In this document: positions 11,300 to 21,043 of the stretch, one piece after another | Numbering within the stretch: position 1 is the stretch's first letter | Layout: each line of letters begins with the position of its first letter | From: Laetiporus sulphureus 93-53 | Taxonomy: Eukaryota > Basidiomycota > Agaricomycetes > Polyporales > Laetiporaceae | Length of the DNA stretch: 64,000 bases | Assembly (NCBI RefSeq): GCF_001632365.1 | Contig: NW_024468555.1 | Location: 1 to 64,000, forward strand | Direction: 5' to 3' | Made by a program: the position numbers and the translations under genes | The notes under the pieces: model-generated | Told to the model about the DNA's origin: nothing | The model's input: the letters and a program-made list of their open reading frames with translations, nothing else | Databases searched by the model: none

Positions 11300-13702
11300 A
11301 TGTCTGAATTGACTGGATTCCTTGAGTCCAACCTATCGCAAGCTGAAGGGTACTCGCGCGTTTTCGTCGATGAGACAGGTCAAGAGTTGAGCATATTTGT
11401 GGAGACCGCGGAGTTCGCTTATCGTCCGAAACTTGTCCGCTCGTTGCGAGTTACGTCTCATCTATCTGGGCACTACTCAGCAACTGATAGTTGTAATAGA
11501 AAGGAGGTGCGCGCATTGCGTACTATCCCACAGAAGCACGAGTTATCTTGGTGGACGTGGAGACGGAGGCTGGAAAGCAATTTGTTCATGATTGGGGTTC
11601 TGAACCAGGCAAAGCCGTCTTAAACTGGCGATGGGCAGCAAAGGCCATAGAGCTGGGCAGAGCACCACTATCAAGCGAGGACTGGGGTGGCTTTCGGCTC
11701 AAGCGAGGCAGTGATGGCGGTGTTGTCGACTTTGAACAGTCAGTACATGCAGTTCTATGGTCTTCGATGCACGGTCAACTAATGTGGAGAAGAAGCCCCT
11801 TGCCCACTCCACGACAGACACCTCCAGAGGCTGGTCCTTCACAGCCGAAGGCAGCCGCAAACCTGCCTTCCTCCTCTCAGCAAAATATCGCTGCGCTATC
11901 AATCGCTGCACGAGAGCTTGTCGCTGAAAATCCGTTCAATCCTAGCCTGCAGAACCTTTCAAACAATCACCAGCAGGCGAATCCCATGCTCTTCATGGCC
12001 GCACCCGCCACATCCACCCTGCCTGCACCTTCGCAGCCTCCGCCGCCTCCCACGCCGTTTGCTGAAACCGCTGCTATGTTGCAATTGTTACTACAGTCGC
12101 AAGCGAGCACTGCGATGGCTTCAAGTGTCCTTGCCTCCAATCCGCCTCCGGCTTTGAATCAGGATCAAACCCTTGCTAGCGCTTCTCAGTTCAATCAGTC
12201 ACCTAGTGTTGCAGCGTCGGATTTCATGGATGTTGGCACCAGTAATGTCATTGACTCTCATGGTAGCAGTGATACACGTGGCTCCTCTCCTCCTGCTCCT
12301 CAGGTCCTACCTCCATCTCTCAAACGTAAGACATCTCCTTACGGGGTTCCATCTCCGTCAAAGGGAAAGGAACGTGCGGTCTCACCTCCACGACCCACCA
12401 AGACACTTCGTACAGGCACCCCTCCCCCCGACGATGCAGATTCTGCTGTGATGCCTCCCTTGTCCTCGCAGAAATCCTTCTCTGGATCGCCACGCGATCC
12501 CGGAAATGCTCTCGTCACCGATGAAGGGGAATCAACGGCAATTTGGGTCCAAATGGAGACGAGAAAGAGAAGCGACCTATTGCAAGTCATCAAGGTAAAT
12601 GTCTCTCATTTCTGGTACAGCTTGATCTTCTTGACATTTTGAGCTTCTCAGAAAAACGGCGGGAGGATCGTCGCGGATGTACTCGACGCTGATGTCGCGG
12701 TGCTCGCTCGGCTCACTAAATCCTTCGAGCATTGGCTCAAGCTAGCGCATCAAGCCGGCACCCCCGCAGTTCGGCCGCAATACATTCATGATTGCATTTC
12801 AGACTCAGCGCTGCTCAAGACAGAGCCGTACGAATATGAATATGTTCCGGAGAAGCGTAAGAGAGGGCGGCCGTCAAAGAACCCATACAAAGAAAGCAGT
12901 CCTCGGAAGAAGCCTGAAAGCAAGCCAAAGCCCAAATCGCAGCATAGCACTACACAACATCAAGCTCGAGTGAATGAGAGGATGGACAATCAAGTACCGC
13001 CTATTCACACGGAACCGTCGCCTCCTCCTCCGTCAAGGGTAGTACAATGGACAGAGGGCAAAAACTTTTATACACAGGAGGAGATGGAATACTTTGAGAA
13101 GTATGGTGCAATTCTGTTGATGAGGGAGCCTGATATGCCAAAGGGCACACTCGCAGCGAAAATGCATCACAAAGTATGCATAGTATATGCTGGCCCTTCA
13201 TAATTGGAGCTGATGCATTCAAAACGACAGATGCCTCAACATTCACTGGGATCATGGCAAACGTGGATGATAAAGAAGAATGCGGAGATAGACGAGTGGA
13301 GGAAGAGAGGCTTCGTCGCGCAACGAAAGGCCAGCCACGTAAATGAGAAGCAGAGCAGTACGCCTCCGTCCACTGATGTCGTTGCAAATGCTTCGCCATC
13401 AGCGACTTCAAGAATGCAAATGCAGAAAGCTATTCATGGTGAATTCGAGGTAATGACCGAGTTTCTTGCTCGGGGCGGAGCAGACAACAGGTCGGATGAT
13501 GAAGTGTGGAACGAACTAGCTAGAAGGGTAAGCGTCATTCCTCTAGAGCGCCCCTTCATACTCAGTGAGCCCTTACGTGTAGTACCCATCTCTAACGCCT
13601 TTGCAATGGCGAGACTATTGGAACACACATGGAAGAGAGGTAAACGCGGAGGTTGAACGGCTGATGGGTTTGTATAAACAGGCCTCTGATCAAAAAACAT
13701 GA
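11300..13702 (+). CDS. RAP1: Rap1-type telomere protein (BRCT, AT-hook-like and Myb-like domains)
   Basis: Likely shelterin subunit that controls telomere length and silencing. Exons 11300-11449, 11500-12594, 12652-13173, 13231-13527 and 13583-13702 (introns 50, 57, 57 and 55 nt) give 727 residues. The N-terminal BRCT (about 19-110) begins VFVDETGQELSIFV, the same layout as the animal TERF2IP BRCT. A long Pro/Ser/Gln linker follows, then a second BRCT-like segment (about 395-475, ending YIHDCISDS). An AT-hook-like KRKRGRPSKNP is at 483-493. A Rap1-family Myb domain spans about 554-612 (FYTQEEMEYFEKY, then MPQHSLGSWQTW), and a second Myb-like repeat lies near 676-715 (WNELARRYPSLTPLQWRDYW). 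The last intron is needed to complete that repeat. The family call is from domain order and motifs; DNA binding is inferred. Confidence 0.8.
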
Positions 13703-13920
13703 AGATGCATGAGAAGTGCTCTGCATTCTAGTACACAATTCCTGCGTAGCGACGGTCAATAATAGCATTGGTGTTTGGTACCTTCAGTGACCTTTCAATT
13801 ATGGCCGCGGACATTGCAATTATGTGACTTGAAACAGCTGGATGACATCCAGAGTCTTCCTCACGTCGGCATAGCGGGCGACCCAACTGATTGGCAGAGA
13901 TAGTCTACAAGAGCGTATGT

Positions 13921-14547
13921 CTAGTCCGACCCCGATGAGATGGCTGGATGAGTTGGAGGCGTGCTCTTAAAGAAACGTTTTCGTCTCTCCTCTTGCGTCT
14001 CCGATGTACCCTGCAAGCTCTTTCCGCCGTAATCAAACGTGCCCATCACGGCACCCATCACGGCGCACGAAGCTAATGCAACGGGCACAGAACGCCCTAA
14101 GAGACGCAACCCGTGACGATGTTGATCATGTTATAACGACTGGGATACGCACGTCGGATACCGGCCAAGAAACCTGCGGCACACGCGCCCGCTGCGCCAT
14201 TCAAAGCATCATCTTTCTCGCGATAATTTGCGAGTGCGGACTCCGTAAATGCGAACGTCGCGCCCATAGCAGCTGCAGCAGTATTATCCCTGAGTCCCGA
14301 GTGTACCCGAGGCCATAGTGAGGGCAGACGTACCGAACACCCCGATCGTCCCACCACTTCTTGTGAGGAAGCCAGCTGCACCTCTATTATGTGTCCCTAG
14401 CGCATTTTGGACGGTACTGACGAAAGTGCCGACGATGGCGGCCTGGAGCCCGACGGTGGACGCGTACCCGAGGGGGGACTTTGGCTCGTAGGAGCCCGCA
14501 CCCTGCGGTGGTTTGGGGAGCGCGGGCAGCCCAACGTTCTCGGACAT
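13921..14547 (-). CDS. NDUFA11: NADH:ubiquinone oxidoreductase subunit NDUFA11/B14.7 (Tim17-like fold)
   Basis: Membrane-arm accessory subunit of respiratory complex I in the mitochondrial inner membrane. Exons 14334-14547, 14153-14272 and 13921-14096, with introns of 61 and 56 nt, give 169 residues. The start is the ATG at 14547 (MSENVGLPALPKPP). Gly/Ala-rich membrane segments are TVGLQAAIVGTFVSTVQNAL, AAMGATFAFTESALANYR, GAAGACAAGFLAGIR and VALASCAVMGAVMGTFDYGG, typical of the Tim17/22/23-PMP24-B14.7 superfamily. The conserved REKDDALNGAAGACAAGF block separates it from the Tim translocases. Both introns restore conserved blocks across a frame change. It is head to head with EED (228 bp) and tail to tail with RAP1. 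Confidence 0.88.
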
Positions 14548-14775
14548 GAGCACAGAGCCAAGGTGTGGCGAGGAGAGAGCGAGTACTGAGTCTGATCAAT
14601 TGCAGGCCGCTCGCACCTGAAGCGTAAGTTGTCAACGCGCCCGGCGCGCTTCCCCGATTGGGCCACTGTGGCGGATCCAACCGCTGCTCGTTCATTACCA
14701 CCTCAAGCTTGTCCCTCATACTTGATTCTGTGCGCATCGTCGCGTTCATATCTAAGTAGTGTTGCGATAGATGCC

Positions 14776-16925
14776 ATGGAGGCTTCAGCGGACCAAGCTG
14801 ACGGGGAAGGAGTGCCTGAGCTTCGCTTGCCCTGGTTCAGAGGCCCGACAGACACTCAACCATTCACGCTATCCAAAATGCTCATGGTCAGGCTTCGCTG
14901 GCTTTGTTTAGCCATTCTAATCTCTGAGCTTGCCTTAGTCCGATGACCCGAATGCATCTCCGTTCAACTGCACGGCTGCATTCCCATGGGCGGCCAATTC
15001 AATTGAAATCTTGTGGGACGGTGTCGTGACGGACGAGAAAGTGATCGCGGACTGGAATACTATGGTCTCAGAGTTCTCCGGTGCACTGGCTGTGGGCACC
15101 ACGGGCAAGTTTCATGTCTTCCCCAAGCATGGTACTGGCAGGCCGTTCACCTTTAAGCTACCGGACGTGCGTAGCTCGAATTGAGAAATTATGTGTCCTC
15201 GTTCCAAATTCTATGCACCAGGAATCCTGGGAAGTCCGATGCATATCATGGACTCTCAGACCCGAAGCCCCGACGGACCCTTTGCTGGTAGTCGCTGCAT
15301 TCAGCGTGATCATCGTCGTTCACGTCAAGCGGCGTGAAGTCATTGGCAAGCTTCGCGGTCATGGCGGTGTCAGTCATTTTCCCCACATGTTGGACGCACA
15401 CTGAAGGCATCTTGATGTTGAACCAGCCCATCACTTCTATAGCCGTCCAACCGCTACACCCGTACCTCTTTTGCACAACGTCAAAGGACTTTTCCACGCG
15501 CATATACGACTTGACTCTCTCTCCTATACAGGTACCTAATAATCCGCACTGGCCTCCAGGCAAATCCCCCAGTCTTGCAGGTCCTGCACATGGGCTGCAC
15601 ATGACTGAGCCCGAGGGCCAGGGAGTAGGGCGGTGTGTAGTTGTACTTGTCGGCGGGTTAGCGGGCGGCCACCGAGGAGCAGTTTTATACGCGGTAAAAT
15701 CCCGTCCTGCGGTCAATGTGTCAATCTTTGACTTGATTGGCAACAGGCATTCCACCGGTCAGCGCCTCTCATCGCTACCTGCGGGGTAAGACATTGTGCT
15801 GGTGCATATGGTTGTATGCGTGACGGCTGACGCTCTTTTGTACAGATGGACCGCGCTGTGAAGATATGGCGCATCCCACCGTACAAGCCGGACATCCTTT
15901 CGCGCGAAGACAAGCCTCTGTTCAGCACAGACTACATCCACAAAGCACGTGTACTTTCTATCAACTGGTATTGCTGGTTCTCGTGGATTTCCTTCAGCAT
16001 ACTAGTCTAAGTATCCGTCGCAGGCTCAGTGACGACATCCTGATCTCCCATTGTGCACCCGCGTTGATGCGGAAGACATATAAGGATGAGATTTACGAGG
16101 AGAACGGCACTGGTATGTATGACCACATGTGCGATTTTCATGTTGCTGATAGAGTGGAGCGTAGTTGTGATCTGGCAATGGCTAGGTTTCAATCGCTTTT
16201 TCCCTCCCGGCAAGTTACCATCGAAAGTCATGCGAGGATGCGCCAGTGTAGGCTCTTAGACTTCTACCTGCCCACATGTCAGTAGCTAACCTCGATCGTA
16301 GGACTATCGCAACAGTGGTCCGTGGCCATCTCTCCCCAGATAGATTGATCTGAAACAAATTATCTCATACTACGCAGAATCGTTCAAGATCCTCTCCGCG
16401 TACCACCTTCCGATGGGCGCGCTAAACTTAACCGTGCACAGCTCTCCGACGCACGACCCGATCATTCTCGTGCCTATAGGGAAGCTCATCCGAATATTCA
16501 ATACCACGCACTTCAAACCGCGCGAGCCGCCGTCGTTCCCGTTTACGGAGGAAGACGACATGATCGCGAGCGCGAAGCGCATGCGGCTGAGCGATGATCG
16601 AGATAGGGATGCGAGCAACCCGGCTGAGGGCAGCAGCCGTGCTCGCGATGGAATTCAAGACGACCCGAACGGCGATGATGAACGCGAAGATGAAAGTAAT
16701 GATGTAGACTACGGAAAGGACGATGACGACTACGTCGCGCGTCCCTCGGGTCTTGCAGAGCTGTTCACTGCGATAGATGGATGGAACGTGGATCTGAGCA
16801 GAGTGCCGGAGCCGCGGCGCGAAACTTTGCCGGATATCACTGCCTGTGAGGTTGCAGCGGGAGGAAGGGCCATCTTGGGTGTCGGTGCGAAAGGCACATT
16901 GTACGTTTGGCGGCTGGTTGAATAG
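14776..16925 (+). CDS. EED: EED/ESC-type WD40 protein, predicted PRC2 subunit
   Basis: Predicted core of Polycomb repressive complex 2, which reads and propagates H3K27 methylation. Ten exons: 14776-14886, 14939-15166, 15222-15368, 15427-15693, 15747-15785, 15846-15967, 16024-16112, 16165-16247, 16302-16317 and 16378-16925; they give 549 residues. EED hallmarks are visible: DPLLVVAAFSVIIVVHV, then GKLRGHGG, then CTTSKDFSTRIYDL; CGMDRAVKIWRIP; FSTDYIHKARVLSINWL; and LIRIFNTTHF. Exons of 39 and 16 nt are needed for frame and conservation (the latter gives DYRNSE). Between the last two blades sits an acidic Asp/Glu/Ser insert (about residues 420-480) not usual in animal EED. The call rests on motif order across the whole propeller. 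Other PRC2 genes are not in the window. Confidence 0.8.
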
Positions 16926-17293
16926 TGGGATGCCGTCTTGTAATTATACCTGTTTCCTTGCTCTATATCGCGCTTTACGTTTGCTCGGTTTGGGTTCGTT
17001 CCCCATCTCGCACCGGATTCATTGCATGTGCTAGGTACAATTACAACGCAGAGAATAAACCAAAGTAGGTAAGAGATGGAGAAGACAACGTAAGTGAATT
17101 CCGCAAGCCGGGCGGCGATCGGTATGAGCTATGACTGTCCAGCATATCGGGCACGGTTGGAGGGCATGGCTATCCTTAACTAAATGTGACAATTGCTCGC
17201 CTAGCAATTGGCACGCCCTGTGCGCATGGTGAGCAGGGGAACCCATATACCGGACAAGGGACGCTAGCACGTACCCGATGTCACCGGATATGT
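16926..17293. other. Convergent 3' intergenic region (EED/repeat-peptide gene)
   Basis: 368 bp between two converging stop codons. An AATAAA lies at about 17054 downstream of EED. No sustained open frame. Confidence 0.5.
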
Positions 17294-17958
17294 TTAGTTA
17301 TGGAAAGCCTCGATGACGCCTGCGGTCGCCATCGCCGGGCTGGCTTCGGGGAAGGTGTTAATGTCGAGGTCGCGCTTGTTGTGGAAGGCCTCGATGACAC
17401 CAACAGTCGCCATGGCGGGGCTGGCCTCGGGGAATGTGTTGATATCTGCATCAGCACGCTTGTTGTGGAAGGCCTCAATGACGCCCGCGGTTGCCATTGC
17501 CGGGCTGGCCTCGGGGAACGTGTTTACATCGTTTGCCTGTCTCCTCTGGTATGTCTCAAGCAACCCGGCAGTGGCGACGGGGAACGAGTTTGCATTGGAG
17601 CGTCTCCTACGTCTGTTGTGGAATGCCTCAATGACGCCCGCAGTCGCCATGGCAGGACTTGCCTCTGGGAAAGTGTTGATATCGAGGTCGCGTTTGTTAT
17701 GGAAGGCTTCGTTTACGCCTGCAGTCGCCATGGCAGGGCTAGCTTCTGGGAAGGTGTTGATGTCGTTGGCGCGCTTCGCAAGGACGTCGTTGGCGGCGTT
17801 GTGATGTAGGACGTAGGACCACTGTGAAAAATTAGTTACCGAGATCGATGAGTGACAGCATTGCTCACGCGCAGAGGCAGAGGCATGGGGACCGCGGAGA
17901 CCTGTCCGACGAACGCGAGAGCCAAGAGAGCAAGAACGGACTTGCTGGATGCGAACAT
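17294..17958 (-). CDS. Secreted repeat-peptide precursor with Kex2-type sites (KEP-like)
   Basis: Predicted secreted pre-pro-protein processed into several similar peptides. Exon 1 (17869-17958) encodes a signal peptide MFASSKSVLALLALAFVG with cleavage likely after QVSA. A 47 nt intron (17822-17868) leads to exon 2 (17294-17821), giving 205 residues. A short pro-region ends in LAKR at residue 47; the rest is six tandem units at 48-74, 75-104, 105-124, 125-152, 153-180 and 181-205. Five share TFPEASPAMAT(A/V)GV(I/N)EAFHN and are separated by KR, RRRRR or RR, classic Kex2/furin sites; unit 3 is shorter and divergent. There is no CaaX box and only one Cys, which lies in neither the cores nor the signal region. 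The architecture matches fungal KEPs such as alpha-factor or cyclic-peptide precursors. No tailoring enzyme was recognised nearby. The product's role is unknown. Confidence 0.85.
17297..17770 (-). repeat. Six tandem coding repeats of the peptide precursor
   Basis: On the minus strand the units lie at 17770-17690, 17689-17600, 17599-17540, 17539-17456, 17455-17372 and 17371-17297. Periods are 75-90 bp except unit 3 (60 bp). Five units are nearly identical in protein and differ mainly at synonymous positions, suggesting recent expansion or gene conversion with selection on the peptide. The opposite strand also stays open across the block only because of the periodicity. Confidence 0.9.
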
Positions 17959-18118
17959 TTTGATGGGGAACGAACCGGAAGTTGCTCTGCAAACAAGGGT
18001 GCGAAAGACTGTCGAATGCGGCTCAACCGTGGAGGAAAACGAAAGGGTCGTCTCGCGGCCTAGCGCGGATGCAAATGAAACTGCGGGAGGCGTCAGCTCG
18101 AAGAGGTCAGGCAGGGCA

Positions 18119-18180
18119 CACACACTTACAGGAAGAGGGCAAGAAGGGCGCACACACTTACAGGAAGAGGGCAAGAAGGG
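18119..18180. repeat. 30 bp perfect direct repeat in the 5' leader region of the peptide gene
   Basis: The same 30 bases (beginning cacacacttacaggaagagg and ending gcaagaaggg) occur at 18119-18148 and 18151-18180, two bases apart (32 bp period). They lie between the TATA motif and the ATG of the repeat-peptide gene, so on that strand they would fall in a pyrimidine-rich 5' UTR or core promoter. Confidence 0.9.
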
Positions 18181-18209
18181 GGATGGGGAGCGACGGTGGC
18201 ATGGCTCGT

Positions 18210-18217
18210 CTTATATA
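18210..18217 (-). promoter_or_regulatory. TATA box (TATATAAG) of the repeat-peptide gene
   Basis: On the minus strand the sequence reads TATATAAG about 250 bp upstream of the peptide gene start at 17958. The distance implies a 5' UTR of roughly 200 nt or a second, closer initiation site. Few genes in this window have such a clear TATA motif. Confidence 0.4.
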
Positions 18218-18389
18218 TGCTGGATGCGGGGAGAGACGCGATTGGCCCGTGCGCGCGTCGTCCAGGGAGCGCCGTATCAGCCACCCGTAGCGACGTCGTC
18301 CACCAATCACAGAGCGCGTAGGCGATCACCGATTTTCTGCAACGGCCCGCGCTCATTGGCTGATCGCGCTCTGCTCTCTCGCCGCCACC

Positions 18390-20837
18390 ATGTCCGACCC
18401 CCGCTTTGCCAGATTCAAGACTGACCCCCGCTTCCGCCGCATCAAGAAGGACACTGCAAAGGTCACCGTCGACGAGCGTTTCAAGGGCCTTTTTGACGGG
18501 AGCAAGCAGGGTAAGAAGGGAAAAGGTACGGTTCCATCTCCGCTGATTGGCACGCCGTCTCATGGACAACCGATGCAGGTCGCGTCGACAAGTATGGCAG
18601 GCCCCTCGCAGATACCTACGAGGAAGATAATTTGCGCCGATTCTACCGGCTAGAAGAGGATGAAGAGAAACGTGAGCCGGAAGCTGGCCGGGGACTGGAC
18701 TATGCTCGAGGAGCGGTGCTGCTCGAGTCTTCGGACGAGGAGGACAAGCAGGAGCCAGACGACGATGAGAGTGACACTGGTGGCACCGTCACTCTAGGGC
18801 GCGATGTTTCAAAACCCATTCTCGTTCCAGATGAGGACGAGGAGGCCGAGATCGACTTGGACGAGGACGCCTATGCCGAGCTCAACGCCCAAGTTACTGC
18901 GTACGCAAAGGAGAACCCGGAGAATGACAAGGTTGTACCGGAGGCAGGGCGCACTCGCAGGCTTGCAGTCGTGAACCTCGACTGGGACCATGTCCGCGCG
19001 ATCCATCTTTACAAGATTTTCTCCTCTCTCGTATCGCCCACTGCGCACCCTGCGGCTTCCACATCTACATCAACCACAAATAGAAAGAGTCCGAAAACAA
19101 GGGGCTCGGCGAGCGGCGTCGTTCGGGGCAAAGTGCTGAGCGTGCGCGTGTATCCGAGCGAGTTCGGCAAGGAACGCATGGCGAGAGAGGAGCAGGAGGG
19201 GCCTCCACCGGAGGTATTCAAAAAGAAGAAGGATGAGGAGGACGAAGAGATCAACGAGCGGACGATTTTTGAGACTGGGGAGGAAGAGGACTATGACGAA
19301 CATGCGTTGAGAAACTACCAGCTAGAACGATTGCGGTGCGTCTCCCCTAATTTTCCAATCCCTGTATGGTTCTATTTATGACCATTGATAATAAGATATT
19401 ATTATGCCGTTGTAGAATGTGACAGCGTCGAAGCCGCATCGCATATATACGACGAGCTAGAAGGCACGGAGCTCGAGCGCTCGGCGAACGTGTTCGATCT
19501 CAGCTTTGTCCCAGATAACATGTCCTTCGACGAGGAGTATCGGTAAGTTTCATAAAGGCACCGGATATCCGCATGGATTGATGTGAGTTCATAGTGACGA
19601 GGCTAACGACGATCTGAGCATGCCGTACAAGGGACTTGACTTCGTAACCGACGTACGTTTGTCAGGCCGTTTCTCGAGTCTCTCGTACTCAACATATATC
19701 CTAGGCTCTTCGGCATTCAAAGGTTAAGCTGACATGGGATGACGATGAACCAGACCGAGTCCAACTTACCCGCCGCACACTCTCGCGCAAGGAGATCGAG
19801 GAGAACGACTTCAAGGCCTACCTCGCCTCCTCCACCTCAGGCTCCGAGGACGGGGACGACGTCGCCCCCGCTAAGAAGAAGGAGGCGAAAGCTACGTCGC
19901 GCGACAAGCTACGCGCGTTGCTGCTCGGCGGAGGCGACGATGCACTGCCCGAGGGCTGGGGCCGCGGGAACGGGGCAGATGACGACGCGAGCGACGTGGA
20001 CATGGAGATCACATTCATGCCGGGGCTGAGCGCACAGAAGGAGGATCACGACGAGACGACGCTGGAGAAGTACCAGCGGAAGATGAGGGACAAGAGGAAG
20101 AAGCGGAAGGAGGAGATACACGAGCGAGCGAACGCGAAGGAGGAGAAGCTTGGTACGCAGGATGACTTCTTCGCGGAGGGGAGCGAGGAAGAGGGCGATG
20201 GGGAGGTGGATGGGAGCGCGCATGAAGAGGAGCAGACGTGGCGCGGCAAGAAGAACAAAAGGAACAATAAGGGCCGCAAAGGCGAGGACGAGGACGCCGA
20301 ATCGGAGGCGCGCCGCCCCGCGACTGCGGAAGAGCTCGCGCTCCTCGTCGCCTCAGACAGCGCAGCTGGCGAGCCGAAGCACTTCAACATGAAGACAGTG
20401 CTAAAGGCTGAGAAGAAGCAGAAATTGAAGGGGAAGAACAAGAAGAAGAGCAAGCACGCAGCAGAGGAAGAGAACGAGCTGCAGGAGGGTTTCAGCATCG
20501 ATGTCAAGGATGAGCGGTTCAAGGCGGTGCATGAGGAGTATGCATTTGCGATTGACCCGAGTAATCCTCGGTGCGTGTTGTACTTGTACGCTGAATGTGA
20601 CAGTACGATGGGTGCTCATTGTTCTTCTATGATAGCTTCAAGAAGACGAAGAGCATGTCGGCCCTGCTGGAGGAGCGGTCGAAGAGGCAAAAGGAGAAGC
20701 CTACGAAGGCGGCCACGCCTGTGACCAGCAACGCAGAGGCGGAGGCCAGTGATGGCTTGAAGAGCCTGATAGAGAGGGTCAAGAGGAAAAGCGCTGCGGC
20801 TGAGCAGCAAGGCATAGGGAAGAGGAGGAGGGTGTAG
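18390..20837 (+). CDS. ESF1: Pre-rRNA processing protein Esf1
   Basis: Nucleolar factor of the small-subunit processome needed for 18S rRNA production. Six exons: 18390-18525, 18579-19335, 19396-19542, 19595-19652, 19705-20570 and 20636-20837 (introns 53, 60, 52, 52 and 65 nt) give 721 residues. The N-terminus SDPRFARFKTDPRFRR with KVTVDERFKGLF and RVDKYGRPL is the Esf1 signature. An RRM-like segment follows (LAVVNLDWDHVRAIHLYKIF, then YYYAVVECDS and NVFDLSFVPD). A long acidic and basic low-complexity region precedes the C-terminal NUC153 motif (DERFKAVHEEYAFAIDP-SNPRFKKTKSM), split by the last intron. It ends in KRRRV. It converges with NUDC 206 bp downstream. Confidence 0.95.
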
Positions 20838-21043
20838 ATGGTAGAAACATATTTAGTACCTTGCATTTTCAGTCCAAGAGTTTTCGATGTTCGGCAGAAC
20901 AGCATGCATCATGAAGCACGAAAACAATGCCATTGATACATGGGAGATACACGATTGGATGAATAATTTCTGCCGCGAGACTAAATCCTACATACTTCCT
21001 TGTCTGTTGTGCACTTGAGGAACTGTTAGAGATGCTTAGCAGC

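Larger units (their letters stand above)
17959..18389. other. Bidirectional promoter, repeat-peptide gene/ESF1
   Basis: 431 bp between divergent starts. It contains a 30 bp direct repeat (18119-18180), a TATA motif facing the peptide gene (18210-18217) and three CCAAT-type motifs: ATTGG at about 18240, CCAAT at about 18303 and ATTGG at about 18355. The TATA suggests inducible expression of the peptide gene, and the CCAAT boxes near ESF1 suggest a housekeeping promoter on the other side; both are inferences. Confidence 0.5.

Noticed and set aside
16318..16377. Alternative joining of EED exons that skips the 16 nt exon
   Set aside because: Skipping it shifts the frame; including it gives the conserved-looking DYRNSESFKILSAYH.
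17313..17804. Long plus-strand ORF with six repeats (163 aa)
   Set aside because: It is the reverse-strand shadow of the peptide repeats; the periodic sequence keeps both strands open. Only the minus strand has a signal peptide, an intron and dibasic sites.
17294..17958. Interpretation of the repeat precursor as a mating pheromone gene
   Set aside because: Basidiomycete pheromones are short precursors with a C-terminal CaaX box; this one ends EAFHN and has a signal peptide. No STE3-type receptor was recognised nearby.
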